64,000 nt of DNA. Origin: Phyllobacteriaceae bacterium (lineage in GTDB: Bacteria; Pseudomonadota; Alphaproteobacteria; Rhizobiales; Rhizobiaceae). The position numbers and the translations under genes are program-made. The notes under the pieces were generated by a model that was not told where the DNA came from, searched no databases, and saw nothing but the letters and a program-made list of their open reading frames with translations. This document shows, piece after piece, positions 44,724 through 54,182 of the stretch (the first letter of the stretch is position 1; each line of letters starts with the position of its first letter). Location of the stretch: positions 62,001 through 126,000 of the forward strand of contig PAPF01000029.1 in NCBI GenBank assembly GCA_002708825.1, read 5' to 3'.

Positions 44724-46793
44724 ATGAACCAGGTTTCCCTGTCCTTCGATCCGCTCCTCGCCTGGCCCTGGCTCGCCGGTGCCGCCGCCGTGCTGGCATT
44801 GCTGGCGCTGGCCGGCATCGCGCTCGGCCAGCGTGGCGCCTGGATCCGGGCCACCGCCATGGCGGCGCTTGTTCTTGCACTCGCCAATCCGGTGTTGCTG
44901 GAAGAGGAACGCGATCCGGTCAAGAGCGTGGTCGGGGTCATTGTCGACCGCAGCCAGAGCCAGGACATCGGCAACCGCAATGCCGAGGCGGACGCCGCGC
45001 TCGACGCGCTGAAGGCCCGCCTGGCCCGCTTCCCCGAATTCGAACTGCGGGTTGCCGAGGCCGGACGTGGCGACCGCGCCGACGAACGCGTCGAGACCCG
45101 CCTGTTCGGCGCCTTGTCCGGCCTTCTGTCCGACGTCCCGCCCTCGCGCGTGGCCGGCGGCATCCTGATCACCGACGGGCAGGTCCATGACGTGCCGGAA
45201 AGCCTGCAGGCGCTCGGTTTCAACGCGCCCGTCCATGGCCTGGTCACCGGCGAGGCCGACGAATTCGACCGCCGCATCCGCTTTGTCGAGGCGCCGCGTT
45301 TCGGCATTGCAGGCAAGCCGCTGGAAATGACCTACGAGGTTACCGGCACGGGCGATGGCAGCGGCGGCGCGGTTTCCGTCGAGGTGCGGATCAACGGCGA
45401 ACTCGTCTCCACCGAACAGGCGGTGGCGGGGCAAACCATGCCGCTGGAGATCGTTGTCCCCAATGGCGGCCGCAACATCGTAGAACTGTCCATCCCGCGC
45501 GCCGATGGCGAGGTGACGCCGGCCAACAATCGCGCCGTGGCGGTGATCGACGGCATCCGCGAGAACCTGCGTGTCCTGCTCGTCTCGGGCGAACCGCATG
45601 CGGGCGAGCGCACCTGGCGCAACCTTCTCAAGTCGGACGCCTCGGTCGATCTCGTCCACTTCACGATCCTACGGCCGCCGGAAAAGCAGGATGGCACGCC
45701 GATCAACGAGCTTTCCCTGATCGCCTTTCCGACCCGCGAACTCTTCGTGGAGAAGATCGACGATTTCGACCTCATCATCCTGGACCGCTACCAGCACCGC
45801 GACGTGCTGCCGGTGCTCTATTACGACTACATCGCGCAATATGTGAGCAATGGCGGCGCGCTGCTGGTCGCCGCAGGTCCGGAATATGCTGGCGACCAGT
45901 CCATCGCCCGCACACCGCTGCTGCCCGCCCTGCCCGCCATGCCGACCGGACAGGTGATCGACCAGGCCTTTCATCCGCGCCTGACCGACACAGGCCAGCG
46001 CCATCCCGTCACCCGGGGCCTGGAAGGCTCGGGCAGCGAACCGCCGCAATGGAGCCGCTGGTTCCGCCAGGTCGCCGTCGACCGGCCGGAGGGAGAGGTG
46101 GTAATGCGCGGCGTCGGTGAACGCCCGTTGCTGATCCTCAACCGCCATGGAGAGGGCCGCGTGGCGCAGCTTCTCTCCGATCAGGGCTGGCTGTGGGCGC
46201 GCGGCTTCGAGGGCGGCGGCCCGCACGTGGCGCTCTACCGGCGCATCGCGCACTGGCTGATGCGCGAACCGGAACTGGAGGAAGAGCGCCTGACGGCCGA
46301 AGGCCGCGGCATGCTGCTGGAAGTGCGTCGCCAGACCATGGCCGAAGAGGCAGGCTCGGCAACCGTCATCCTCCCATCCGGCAAGACGGCCGAGGTGCCG
46401 CTGTCGGCCGAGTCGCCCGGCATTTTCACCGGCACGCTGGAAGGCGAGGAGATCGGCCTCTACCAGGTGGCCAATGACGACCTGTTCGCGCTCGCCCATG
46501 TCGGCCCGGTCAATGCGCCGGAATTCGCCGAGACGGTCTCGACGACAGCAAAGCTCGATCCCATCGCCAGGGCCAGTGGTGGCGCCGTGCGCCGTCTGGC
46601 CGGCGATCGTCTTCCCGGCATCGTCCCGGTGCGCCCCGATGCGCCGGCCTCCGGACGCGACTGGCTGGGCCTGCGGTCGTCGGGCGACAGCGTCTTGCGC
46701 TCGCTCAACCGCACGCCGCTCTTCGCCGGCTTCCTCGGCCTCGGGCTACTGCTGCTCGCGCTCGGCTCCATGTGGTGGCGCGAAGGCCGTTAG
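44724..46793 (+). CDS. Membrane protein with VWA and glutamine-amidotransferase-like domains
   Basis: 689 residues. N-terminal helices (about 15-35 and 38-58) lead to a VWA-like domain whose metal motif is intact (VGVIVDRSQSQDIGN). Further on, a class I glutamine-amidotransferase-like fold (about 290-430) has IILDRYQHRDVLP and GGALLVAAGPEY but no cysteine nucleophile. A single C-terminal helix (FAGFLGLGLLLLALGSMWW, about 665-685) ends the protein. It follows the DUF4159 gene after 10 bp. Together the four genes form a coupled MoxR-VWA unit of unknown substrate. Confidence 0.85.
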   Translation: MNQVSLSFDPLLAWPWLAGAAAVLALLALAGIALGQRGAWIRATAMAALVLALANPVLLEEERDPVKSVVGVIVDRSQSQDIGNRNAEADAALDALKARLARFPEFELRVAEAGRGDRADERVETRLFGALSGLLSDVPPSRVAGGILITDGQVHDVPESLQALGFNAPVHGLVTGEADEFDRRIRFVEAPRFGIAGKPLEMTYEVTGTGDGSGGAVSVEVRINGELVSTEQAVAGQTMPLEIVVPNGGRNIVELSIPRADGEVTPANNRAVAVIDGIRENLRVLLVSGEPHAGERTWRNLLKSDASVDLVHFTILRPPEKQDGTPINELSLIAFPTRELFVEKIDDFDLIILDRYQHRDVLPVLYYDYIAQYVSNGGALLVAAGPEYAGDQSIARTPLLPALPAMPTGQVIDQAFHPRLTDTGQRHPVTRGLEGSGSEPPQWSRWFRQVAVDRPEGEVVMRGVGERPLLILNRHGEGRVAQLLSDQGWLWARGFEGGGPHVALYRRIAHWLMREPELEEERLTAEGRGMLLEVRRQTMAEEAGSATVILPSGKTAEVPLSAESPGIFTGTLEGEEIGLYQVANDDLFALAHVGPVNAPEFAETVSTTAKLDPIARASGGAVRRLAGDRLPGIVPVRPDAPASGRDWLGLRSSGDSVLRSLNRTPLFAGFLGLGLLLLALGSMWWREGR

Positions 46794-46832
46794 CACCCGG
46801 CACTGCCTCCCGGTTCAGCCAGGCCCGGTGCC

Positions 46833-47909
46833 TCAGGCCACCTTCCGCCTGCGCATGGGCACCACCACCTGTTCGTCCGGCATTTCGCTGATGATCAGTT
46901 CCAGATCGTGAATGCAGGCCTCCATCGCCGCGACGCAATCCGGATCGAACCGCTTGCCGGATTCGCTGCGGATGTAACGCACGGTCTTCTCGATCGACCA
47001 TGCCTCCTTGTACATCCGCTTGGCGGTCAGCGCATCGAAGACATCGGCCACGGCCGCGATCCGTGCCGATTCGGGAATGTCCCTGCCTGAAAGGCGGCGC
47101 GGATATCCGTTGCCGTCCCAGCGCTCGTGATGCCCGTGCGCGATTTCCTCGGCGAGATTCAGCAGTTCCGACGACGACCCGGACAGGATCTGCGAGCCGA
47201 TCGTCGTATGGGTCTGCATGTGCGCGCGTTCGTTGTCCGAAAGCGGACCCGGCTTGTCGATCACGGCTTCGCGGATACCCACCTTGCCAATGTCATGCAT
47301 CACGGCGGCCAGCCTCATGTCGCGGCAGAAATCCTCCCCATGGCCGAGTTGGCGGGCCAGCCGTTCGGCGATGCGCGCCATGCGGACCATGTGCGCCGAC
47401 GTTTCGTTGTCCTTGTACCCGGCCGCCATGGAAAGGCGCTGGATGATCTCCTCCTCGCGTTGGCGGATCATGCCGGTGGCCTGCGAAACCTCCTCGCGCA
47501 GCCAGCCGGCACGGTCCTCCAGCTTGCGCTGGGCACTGCGCAGACGCACGAGGTTCCGCATCCGAGCGCGGAACTCGATCGGCTCGATGGGCTTGTTGAG
47601 GAAGTCGATGACCCCGGTCTTGATGGCCTCCATCCTCACATGGGCATCGCGGTCCGCCGTGATCATGACAACCGGCTTGTGGGCATGGCGATGATGGCTG
47701 AGCAGGCGCTCGGCCAGGTCGATCCCGTTGATGCCGGGCATCATGAAATCGATCACGGCGATGTCGAACTCTTCGGAGTCGATGGCGTCGGCGAGGGCAA
47801 CGGAGTCGTCATACACCACCGCTTCGCAGCCCTCGATCTTGCCGACGAGTTTCTCCATCAGTCCGAGGGTGGTACGGCTGTCATCGACGATCAGGATTCG
47901 GGTCTTCAT
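46833..47909 (-). CDS. Response regulator with HD-GYP domain (probable c-di-GMP phosphodiesterase)
   Basis: 358 residues. A receiver domain (about 1-125) has acidic pair 9-10, phospho-acceptor Asp 54 (VIDFMMPG) and Lys in FLNKPIEP; a coiled linker (about 125-165) leads to the HD-GYP domain, with VMHDIGKVG (HD) and HHERWDGNGYPRRLSG (GYP). HD-GYP enzymes hydrolyse cyclic di-GMP, controlling motility versus biofilm. The kinase gene ends 8 bp upstream on the same strand, so this is the likely output of that system. Metal and substrate residues look complete. Start ATG 47909 is the family start. Confidence 0.93.
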   Translation of the reverse strand: MKTRILIVDDSRTTLGLMEKLVGKIEGCEAVVYDDSVALADAIDSEEFDIAVIDFMMPGINGIDLAERLLSHHRHAHKPVVMITADRDAHVRMEAIKTGVIDFLNKPIEPIEFRARMRNLVRLRSAQRKLEDRAGWLREEVSQATGMIRQREEEIIQRLSMAAGYKDNETSAHMVRMARIAERLARQLGHGEDFCRDMRLAAVMHDIGKVGIREAVIDKPGPLSDNERAHMQTHTTIGSQILSGSSSELLNLAEEIAHGHHERWDGNGYPRRLSGRDIPESARIAAVADVFDALTAKRMYKEAWSIEKTVRYIRSESGKRFDPDCVAAMEACIHDLELIISEMPDEQVVVPMRRRKVA

Positions 47910-47917
47910 TTCTCTGT

Positions 47918-50155
47918 TCACCTTTGCGCTTGGATGGCGATCCTGAGCGCGTCGACGCGCCCGGCGATCTGTTGGATGGTATTGGTTTCCAGTCCGGATT
48001 TTCGCTGCTCCTGGGCGAATTGCGCCAATCCGGTGAAGCCGAGTGTGGAGGCCGCACCCTTCAGCGTATGCAGGGCCCGGTCCGCCGTTTCGCGGTCTCC
48101 CGATCCCATGGCAGCCTCGATATCGCGCAGGATGATGCCGCAATCCTCGACGAAATCCCCGACCAGGTCCTGGTAGCCGTCATTGCCAATGGCATCGATG
48201 AGTTCGTCGACAATGGCTGTGTCGACAGCTTCAACATTGACCACGCCGGGCATGGCATCGCCTTTCATGTTCGTGACGGGGACGGCAGGCTTGGACATCT
48301 CACGGTCTTGCGACAACGGCGCCTCCGCAAGCACCGAGCGCAGCCGGCCAAACGACACGGGCTTGGTCGCGAAAGCATTCATGCCGGCCTTGAAGCAGCG
48401 CTCGCGGTCCTGGTCGGACGCATTCGCGGTCATGGCCACGATCCACGTGCGTGCATTGAAACGGGATGCCTTGCGGATTTCCATCGTGGCGGTGACGCCG
48501 TCCATGCCCGGCATCTGCATGTCCATCAGGATGATGTCGTAACGGCGCTCATCGGCCATGCGAACGCCCGCCTCGCCATCCTCGGCGATATCGACATGCT
48601 GGCCGAGTTTCTCCAGGAAGCGGCAGGCCACGGCCTGGTTCACCTTGTTGTCCTCGACGAGCAGGATCGACAACGCCGGCAGCGGTGTGTCGCCGGTCGC
48701 GGGGCGCTGCGGCATGGCGTGGTCGCTGGCCGACAGGCCGACCGGCACCTCGAACCAGAAGGTCGACCCCTGTCCCGGCACGCTGTCGAGACCGATCTCG
48801 CCGCCAAGTCCTTCCACGATGCCCTTGCAGATGGCCAGTCCCAGACCCGTTCCGCCATAGCGGCGGCCGATGGATCCGTCGACCTGCTGGAACGGCTGGA
48901 AGAGCTTGCGGCGCGCCTCCTCGGGAATGCCGATGCCGGAGTCGGCCACCTCGAAGCGCAGGCGGCAGACGCCATCCTGCGATACATCGCGAATACGGAT
49001 CAGGACCTGCCCGTTGCGCGTGAACTTGACCGCATTGCTGACAAGATTGAGCAGGACACGGCGAAGCTTGTAGGGGTCGCTGACATACACCTTTCCGTCC
49101 ATGTCCGCCCCGAAATCGATCGTGATCGTGTCGTTCTGTTCGCGTGCGCGGCCTTCCATGACCTTCGGGACGTCATTGACGAAATCCTCCAGCCGGAACG
49201 CAATCCGTTCGAATTCCTGCTTGCCATGCTCCATCTTGGCGAAGTCGAGGATCTCGTTGATGCTTTCGAGCAGGGTCTCGCCGGACGAACGGATCACTTG
49301 CACCGACTGCGCCTGCTCCTCGTTCAGGTCCGCTTCGTGGAGCAGTTCGGCCATGCCCAGGATCGCGTTCAGCGGCGTGCGGATCTCGTGGCCCATTGTC
49401 GCCATGAACTCCGATTTTGCCCGGTTTCCGGCCTCGGCGGCACGAAACGCCTCCTGCATTTCCGAGGCAATCGTCTCGATATGCTCGCCGGCACTGCGCA
49501 CCAGCCGCAATTGGCGGATCAGGTTGACGATCAGCAATCCGACCACGATGAGCAGTACGGACGCCAGGACGCCGGCGAAGCCCTGCAGGCGCATCATCTC
49601 TTCGCGGGCTTCCGCCCGCGAGGCGGAAACGGCCGCATTGGTGCGCACCAGCAACGTTCCGGTGGTCTTTCGCAGATCCTCCAGCTTCGCCTTGCCCTGC
49701 CCTGCCGCCTGCCGGTCGAGCGCCTTGCCCGCCGCAATGGCGGCAACCACCGGCTCCAGCGAGACGATCAGGCTGCCGGCACGCTGGCGCATCTGCCGGA
49801 TGACCGGATTGTCTTCGAAATATTCCCCGTAGGAGGATTTCAGCAGGACGCCAAGCCTCGAATGGAGAATGTCGTAGCGAAGAGCCATGCCTTCGTCAGA
49901 GGCAGCGCGTGAGCCGTCAGCCGCCACGCCGGCATCGAAGCTGTCGATCAGGCGCATGGCTTCACGGTCGACCTGGTAGACGGCCCATAGCGCGTCCTCG
50001 CGGATGCTGGCCTGCATTTCGTCCTGTTGCGTGGAAATATGAAAGAACAGGCCCGCCAGCGTCACCATCAGGATGATGGTGACGGCCAGCAGGTAGCGGC
50101 TTGCCGAGCCGGTATGCTTGACAAGCCACTTGCTTCTTTCGAGCGAAGCGTTCAC
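47918..50155 (-). CDS. Hybrid sensor histidine kinase with receiver and Hpt domains
   Basis: 745 residues. Transmembrane segments at about 21-40 and 195-213 enclose a helical periplasmic sensor of about 150 residues. The dimerisation domain has His 256 ([11 protein letters not shown]); the ATPase follows (about 295-480, [12 protein letters not shown]). The receiver domain (about 505-625) has Asp in [12 protein letters not shown], and a C-terminal Hpt domain carries His 696 (HTLKGAAST). A full His-Asp-His-Asp relay can therefore be drawn, ending in the HD-GYP regulator. Overlaps the periplasmic protein gene by four bases (ATGA). Confidence 0.93.
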   Translation of the reverse strand: MNASLERSKWLVKHTGSASRYLLAVTIILMVTLAGLFFHISTQQDEMQASIREDALWAVYQVDREAMRLIDSFDAGVAADGSRAASDEGMALRYDILHSRLGVLLKSSYGEYFEDNPVIRQMRQRAGSLIVSLEPVVAAIAAGKALDRQAAGQGKAKLEDLRKTTGTLLVRTNAAVSASRAEAREEMMRLQGFAGVLASVLLIVVGLLIVNLIRQLRLVRSAGEHIETIASEMQEAFRAAEAGNRAKSEFMATMGHEIRTPLNAILGMAELLHEADLNEEQAQSVQVIRSSGETLLESINEILDFAKMEHGKQEFERIAFRLEDFVNDVPKVMEGRAREQNDTITIDFGADMDGKVYVSDPYKLRRVLLNLVSNAVKFTRNGQVLIRIRDVSQDGVCRLRFEVADSGIGIPEEARRKLFQPFQQVDGSIGRRYGGTGLGLAICKGIVEGLGGEIGLDSVPGQGSTFWFEVPVGLSASDHAMPQRPATGDTPLPALSILLVEDNKVNQAVACRFLEKLGQHVDIAEDGEAGVRMADERRYDIILMDMQMPGMDGVTATMEIRKASRFNARTWIVAMTANASDQDRERCFKAGMNAFATKPVSFGRLRSVLAEAPLSQDREMSKPAVPVTNMKGDAMPGVVNVEAVDTAIVDELIDAIGNDGYQDLVGDFVEDCGIILRDIEAAMGSGDRETADRALHTLKGAASTLGFTGLAQFAQEQRKSGLETNTIQQIAGRVDALRIAIQAQR

Positions 50156-50643
50156 TCCCGGACCTCGATCTCGTGGATCTGCCAGACAGAGCGGGAGAAA
50201 TACTTCTCGTTGTAGAGTTCGGGATTGGTGTCGAACGGGTAGACGAGGAAGAGCGGGCCCTTCTCACGCACGGACATGTCCTTGCCATTCATGGACATGG
50301 CCAGCATCGTGGCGAAGCCTGTGACGTCCTCCATCGGGATTTCGGCGGAGTAGTCATTGAGTGCCTTGATGACGACGGTCTTTCCGTTTGCCCCGGCCGC
50401 TTTCAGGACCGCGCTGAGCAGTGGCCCGTCGAACGTGACCTGTCCGTCGGTCCATGGCGTCTCCATGGTCGCCTGACGCTGGTCAAGCGCGCGCAATTCG
50501 CTCCTGTCGAACGCCACGGCAGCGCCCTCCACTGCGCCTGTCACGGTCAACAGGACAGTCTCGCCGCCTTCGGCGGCACTGCCGGCAAAGGCAAACCCGG
50601 TCATGGCGAGGTGCAGCATGAATGCTGCGGCAATCATCTTCAT
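50152..50643 (-). CDS. Periplasmic protein with molybdopterin-oxidoreductase (SUOX-like) fold but no cysteine
   Basis: 163 residues with a signal peptide (about 1-20). The mature part resembles the oxidoreductase molybdopterin-binding domain of sulfite oxidase and YedY: VTFDGPLLSAVLKAAGANGKTVVIKALNDYSAEIP and the C-terminal NEKYFSRSVWQIHEIEVR. There is no cysteine anywhere, whereas molybdenum in that family is held by a Cys thiolate, so cofactor binding is doubtful. Coupled by ATGA to the hybrid kinase, it may be a ligand- or redox-sensing input subunit. The sensing role is inferred from position. Confidence 0.8.
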   Translation of the reverse strand: MKMIAAAFMLHLAMTGFAFAGSAAEGGETVLLTVTGAVEGAAVAFDRSELRALDQRQATMETPWTDGQVTFDGPLLSAVLKAAGANGKTVVIKALNDYSAEIPMEDVTGFATMLAMSMNGKDMSVREKGPLFLVYPFDTNPELYNEKYFSRSVWQIHEIEVRE

Positions 50644-50956
50644 TGGTAAATCCTGGAGTACGGACAGCCGCCAGGCGTTGATGCCATGGGCTTGCGGGCG
50701 GCTTCGGTCCGCATTGTCGAGTGCACTGGGACATTCCGGTCCATGCCGGCCCGTGGCGGACGCATGATGCTGTCACGCCTTGCCGTGACCCGCCACATCG
50801 CCCTTCTAACCGCATGGGATTGAAGCCGCGTTCAAACGGACACAGGATTTTTCAGTGTATTTTACTAATCTAGGATTCTCTGAATTTAAGCAGCCTTCCC
50901 TTTGTCTGCCGAGGGGCTATCTTTGCCCGTGAGAGGATCGAATCCAGGAGAGAAAA
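50644..50956. other. 313-bp divergent gap without a gene
   Basis: Between the periplasmic SUOX-like gene and the YghU gene. The right half is AT-rich (about 50835-50890) and holds GANTC sites near 50874 and 50940. No convincing ORF, RNA gene or terminator was seen. A promoter for YghU in the AT-rich stretch is likely but its boxes could not be fixed. Confidence 0.5.
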
Positions 50957-51838
50957 ATGAACCAGCCGGAAGGCTACACGCCGCCGAAGGTATGGACGTG
51001 GAACAAGGAGAACGGCGGCCGTTTCGCCAGTATCAACCGCCCGGTCGCAGGGGCCACCCATGACAAGGACCTGCCTGTCGGCAAACATCCCCTGCAGCTT
51101 TACTCGCTGGCGACGCCGAACGGCGTCAAGGTGACCGTCATGCTGGAGGAACTGCTCGCGGCGGGCCACAAGGGCGCCGAATACGATGCCTGGCTGATCC
51201 GCATCAACGAGGGCGACCAGTTTTCCAGCGGCTTTGTCGCCGCCAATCCGAATTCGAAGATCCCCGCCCTGGTCGACCGGTCCGGCGAAAAGCCTGTCCG
51301 CGTCTTCGAATCCGGTTCCATCCTGCTCTACTTGGCAGAGAAGTTCGGCGCTTTCCTGCCCGCCGGTCACGCCGCGCGCACCGAGGCGCTCAACTGGCTG
51401 TTCTGGCAGATGGGCGCGGCGCCTTATCTGGGCGGAGGCTTCGGCCATTTCTATGCCTATGCGCCCTTCAAGATCGAATATGCCATCGACCGCTTCACCA
51501 TGGAAATAAAGCGCCAGCTTGACGTGCTGGACCGCCACCTGGCCGAAAACCGCTACATGGCGGGCGACGAATACTCCATCGCCGACATGGCCATCTGGCC
51601 CTGGTACGGCAATCTTGTCGCCGGCCTGATCTATGACGATTCCGCCACCTTCATCGAAGCCCATACCTACGAGAACGTGATCCGCTGGCAGAAGGAGATC
51701 TTTGATCGGCCGGCGGTGAAACGCGGACGCATGGTCAACCGCGCTTTCGGTAAACCCGAGGAGCAGCTTCGCGAACGCCATGACGCATCCGATTTCGAGA
51801 CAAGCACCTGGGACAAGATCGGTACGGATGAAAGCTGA
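50957..51838 (+). CDS. yghU: YghU-type glutathione transferase / disulfide-bond oxidoreductase
   Basis: 293 residues of the nu-class glutathione transferases, represented by E. coli YghU and YfcG, which reduce disulfides with glutathione. The N-terminal region has PPKVWTWNKENGGRFASINRPVAGATHDKDLPVG, diagnostic of YghU. The thioredoxin-like domain follows (about 50-140, GEKPVRVFESGSILLYLAEKFGAFLP), then the helical domain (about 150-270, MAGDEYSIADMAIWPWYGNL). A strong AGGAGA precedes ATG 50957. A second GST-superfamily enzyme is encoded 0.8 kb on. Confidence 0.92.
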   Translation: MNQPEGYTPPKVWTWNKENGGRFASINRPVAGATHDKDLPVGKHPLQLYSLATPNGVKVTVMLEELLAAGHKGAEYDAWLIRINEGDQFSSGFVAANPNSKIPALVDRSGEKPVRVFESGSILLYLAEKFGAFLPAGHAARTEALNWLFWQMGAAPYLGGGFGHFYAYAPFKIEYAIDRFTMEIKRQLDVLDRHLAENRYMAGDEYSIADMAIWPWYGNLVAGLIYDDSATFIEAHTYENVIRWQKEIFDRPAVKRGRMVNRAFGKPEEQLRERHDASDFETSTWDKIGTDES

Positions 51839-51877
51839 TCCCCGCGGATCACCGCACGGCAGGCGCGGCGGACCCCG

Positions 51878-52411
51878 TCAGCGCCGCGCCGGCGACCGCG
51901 CCTGGTCCGCATGCGTCAGCAGGCCTGACAGCCTGCCGGCCGCGCCGTCGGCCAGTTCACAGGCCAGCAGGCGCCTGGGGTCGACCGGGCGCGGCATGGT
52001 CACCTGCCCGTATGGCAGATGACGGAAACCGAGCGGTCCGTAATAGGGTTCGTCGCCGACAAGCACGACCACGCCGGAGCCTTCGCCCCGCGCGGCCTCC
52101 AGCGCCAGCGCCACCAGCTTGCGGCCAACGCCCTTGCTTTTCCACGCCGGCTTGACGGCCAGCGGCCCCAGCAGATGGCCGCATCCCGCGCCGGCCCGGA
52201 TCGGCGTCATGCGGACCGAGCCGATGATCTCGCCATCCTGGACGGCAACGAACGACAGGCGCGGATCATGCGGCCCGCCCTCGCGGATGGCCTGTGCCGC
52301 TCGGGCGAAGCGGCCCGGCCCGAAGGCTTCCTCATTGATGGATTCGATGGCGTCGTCGTGGGCCGGATCTTCCGGCAGATAGGCGATGTCGGTCGTGTTC
52401 ATGTCGGTCAT
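51878..52411 (-). CDS. GNAT-family N-acetyltransferase
   Basis: About 177 residues, one GNAT fold. The acetyl-CoA-binding motif A is in LGPLAVKPAWKSKGVGRKLVALALEAARGEG (R/QxxGxG/A-like VGRK), preceded by the beta strand SVRMTPIRAG, and followed by VVVLVGDEPYYGPLGFRHLPYG, typical of the YhbS-type subgroup. Substrate is unknown. ATGs at 52402, 52411 and 52432 are all possible, none with a strong ribosome-binding site; I take 52411. It converges on yghU with a 39-bp gap. Confidence 0.82.
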   Translation of the reverse strand: MTDMNTTDIAYLPEDPAHDDAIESINEEAFGPGRFARAAQAIREGGPHDPRLSFVAVQDGEIIGSVRMTPIRAGAGCGHLLGPLAVKPAWKSKGVGRKLVALALEAARGEGSGVVVLVGDEPYYGPLGFRHLPYGQVTMPRPVDPRRLLACELADGAAGRLSGLLTHADQARSPARR

Positions 52412-52673
52412 CCGGTCGTCGAGCGTTCGCATGGGCGGTATCGCGCATGCGCGTTTGGGCTGCCTGGAAATCAGGCGCGGGCTCGTCGTCGGATGATGCA
52501 ATGGGACACGGATTTTCCCCTCGGCGCGTCGCATCGTCTCCCGCTATCCGATCACGGCAGGGATGTCCAGCGCCTGTTTCGCCAGCCACTGACGGTCTGT
52601 TCAGGAGACGGGGGCTTTCCATGGCGGCCGCAACGCCCCAAGTGGTGATGAAAGGACAGAAAGGAGCCGGACC

Positions 52674-53681
52674 ATGGGAATGCTGATCGATGGCCAGTGG
52701 CAGGACAAATGGTATGATACGGAATTGACCGGCGGGCGCTTTGAACGGCAGGAATCGCAGTTGCGCAACTGGGTGACCCGCGACGGTTCCCCCGGCCCCT
52801 CCGGCGAAGGCGGCTTCAAGGCGGAACCGGGCCGATATCATCTATACGTGTCGCTTGCCTGTCCATGGGCCCATCGCACACTGATCGTTCGCAGGCTCAA
52901 GGGGCTCGAAGACATCATCTCGGTGGACGTCGTCCATTGGCTGATGGCGGAGAACGGCTGGGAATTCCGCGCGGACGACGGCGCCACCGGCGACACGCTG
53001 CACGGTTTCGATTTCCTCCATCAGGTCTATACGAAGAACCGGCCGGACTATTCGGGCCGCGTCACCGTTCCCGTCCTTTGGGATCGCCAGCGCGAATGCA
53101 TCGTCTCCAACGAGTCCGCCGAGATCATCCGCATGCTGAACACGGCCTTCGATGAATGGGGAAACGCATCGCTGGACCTCTACCCGTCCAGCCTGCGCGA
53201 AGAGATCGACGCCATCAACGCAAAGGTCTACGAGAACGTGAACAATGGCGTCTACAAGGCAGGCTTCGCGACCTCGAAGGAGGCCTACGGGGAAGCCTTC
53301 GACGCCCTGTTCAAGACCCTCGATGAACTGGAAGACCGGCTTTCGCGCAGCCGTTACCTGGCCGGCGATACGATGACGGAAGCCGACTGGCGGCTGTTCA
53401 CGACGCTGATACGGTTCGACCCGGTCTATGTCGGCCACTTCAAGTGCAACCTGCGCCGCATCGCCGATTACCCGAACCTGTCGAACTACCTGCGCGATCT
53501 CTACCAGGTGCCGGGCATCGCCGGAACGGTCGATCTGCGCCACATCAAGAACCACTATTACGGGTCGCACGAAACGATCAATCCGAGCCGCATCGTGCCC
53601 AAGGGTCCGGAACTCGATTGGGATGCCCCGCACGACCGCGACAGGTTCAGCCGGCGCGGGCCTACCAGAATGGCGATCTGA
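52674..53681 (+). CDS. Glutathionyl-hydroquinone reductase (xi-class GST)
   Basis: 335 residues. Xi-class enzymes (EcYqjG, PcpF) reduce glutathionyl-hydroquinones with glutathione. The catalytic Cys is in SLACPWAHRTLIVRRLKGL (about 58-76), and VPVLWDRQRECIVSNESAEIIRMLN, DLYPSSLREEIDAINAKVYENVNNGVYKAGFA and VYVGHFKCNLRRIADYPNL are family segments. AAAGGAG precedes ATG 52674. Its last 20 bases overlap the converging Nudix gene. Confidence 0.93.
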   Translation: MGMLIDGQWQDKWYDTELTGGRFERQESQLRNWVTRDGSPGPSGEGGFKAEPGRYHLYVSLACPWAHRTLIVRRLKGLEDIISVDVVHWLMAENGWEFRADDGATGDTLHGFDFLHQVYTKNRPDYSGRVTVPVLWDRQRECIVSNESAEIIRMLNTAFDEWGNASLDLYPSSLREEIDAINAKVYENVNNGVYKAGFATSKEAYGEAFDALFKTLDELEDRLSRSRYLAGDTMTEADWRLFTTLIRFDPVYVGHFKCNLRRIADYPNLSNYLRDLYQVPGIAGTVDLRHIKNHYYGSHETINPSRIVPKGPELDWDAPHDRDRFSRRGPTRMAI

Positions 53682-54141
53682 CCGCGTCGCCGAACACCTC
53701 CGCCAGGCGTGCGCGGGTGGCGCGCGTGGTTTCCTCCGGCAGGGCGTCGAGCGGAAAGAAGCCTGCTTCGGCGATTTCGCGGTCAGCCACGCGCGGCCCG
53801 GTCTGGTCGAATGCCTCGACGAGATAAAGCGCCACGTGGTCGCGCCGGCTGGCGCGCCGGTTGAAATGGAACGACACCAGGCGCGCCGGACCGGTCAGGG
53901 TCAGATTGCCCTCTTCCCGCAATTCGCGCGCAAGCGCATCGTCGGCGCTTTCGCCGGGTTCGACCCCGCCGCCCGGCAATTGCCAGCCCGGAACATAGGT
54001 GTGCCGGACAAGAAAGACAGCATTGCGTGCCCTGTCATGCACGATGGCGCGCACGCCGAGTGTCATCGGCCGGGCCAACAGGAAGAAGATATGGAACAAC
54101 CGGATGCGCCAGAGCGTCTTGCCTTCCCGCTCAGGCATCAT
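53662..54141 (-). CDS. Nudix hydrolase, NUDT-type of unknown substrate
   Basis: 159 residues. The Nudix box is LPGGGVEPGESADDALARELREEGNL, close to the consensus, within a fold preceded by ARNAVFLVRHTYVPGWQLPGGGVE. The N-terminal stretch RIRLFHIFFLLARPMTLGVRAIVHD is a family hallmark of small Nudix proteins in rhizobia. Substrate is unknown. It overlaps the glutathionyl-hydroquinone reductase gene tail-to-tail by 20 bp and is divergent from the phosphoesterase gene. Confidence 0.85.
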   Translation of the reverse strand: MMPEREGKTLWRIRLFHIFFLLARPMTLGVRAIVHDRARNAVFLVRHTYVPGWQLPGGGVEPGESADDALARELREEGNLTLTGPARLVSFHFNRRASRRDHVALYLVEAFDQTGPRVADREIAEAGFFPLDALPEETTRATRARLAEVFGDAVRSPFW

Positions 54142-54182
54142 GCCGACTCCGGCAATGCTGGAAAGGCGCCGGGCTTTCGCCT

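Noticed and set aside
43268-45316. A 682-residue minus-strand open frame
   Set aside because: Antisense to the DUF4159 and VWA genes, full of low-complexity Arg/Gly/Ala sequence, no domain recognised.
47924-49912. A 662-residue plus-strand open frame
   Set aside because: Antisense to the hybrid histidine kinase; composition typical of shadow frames.
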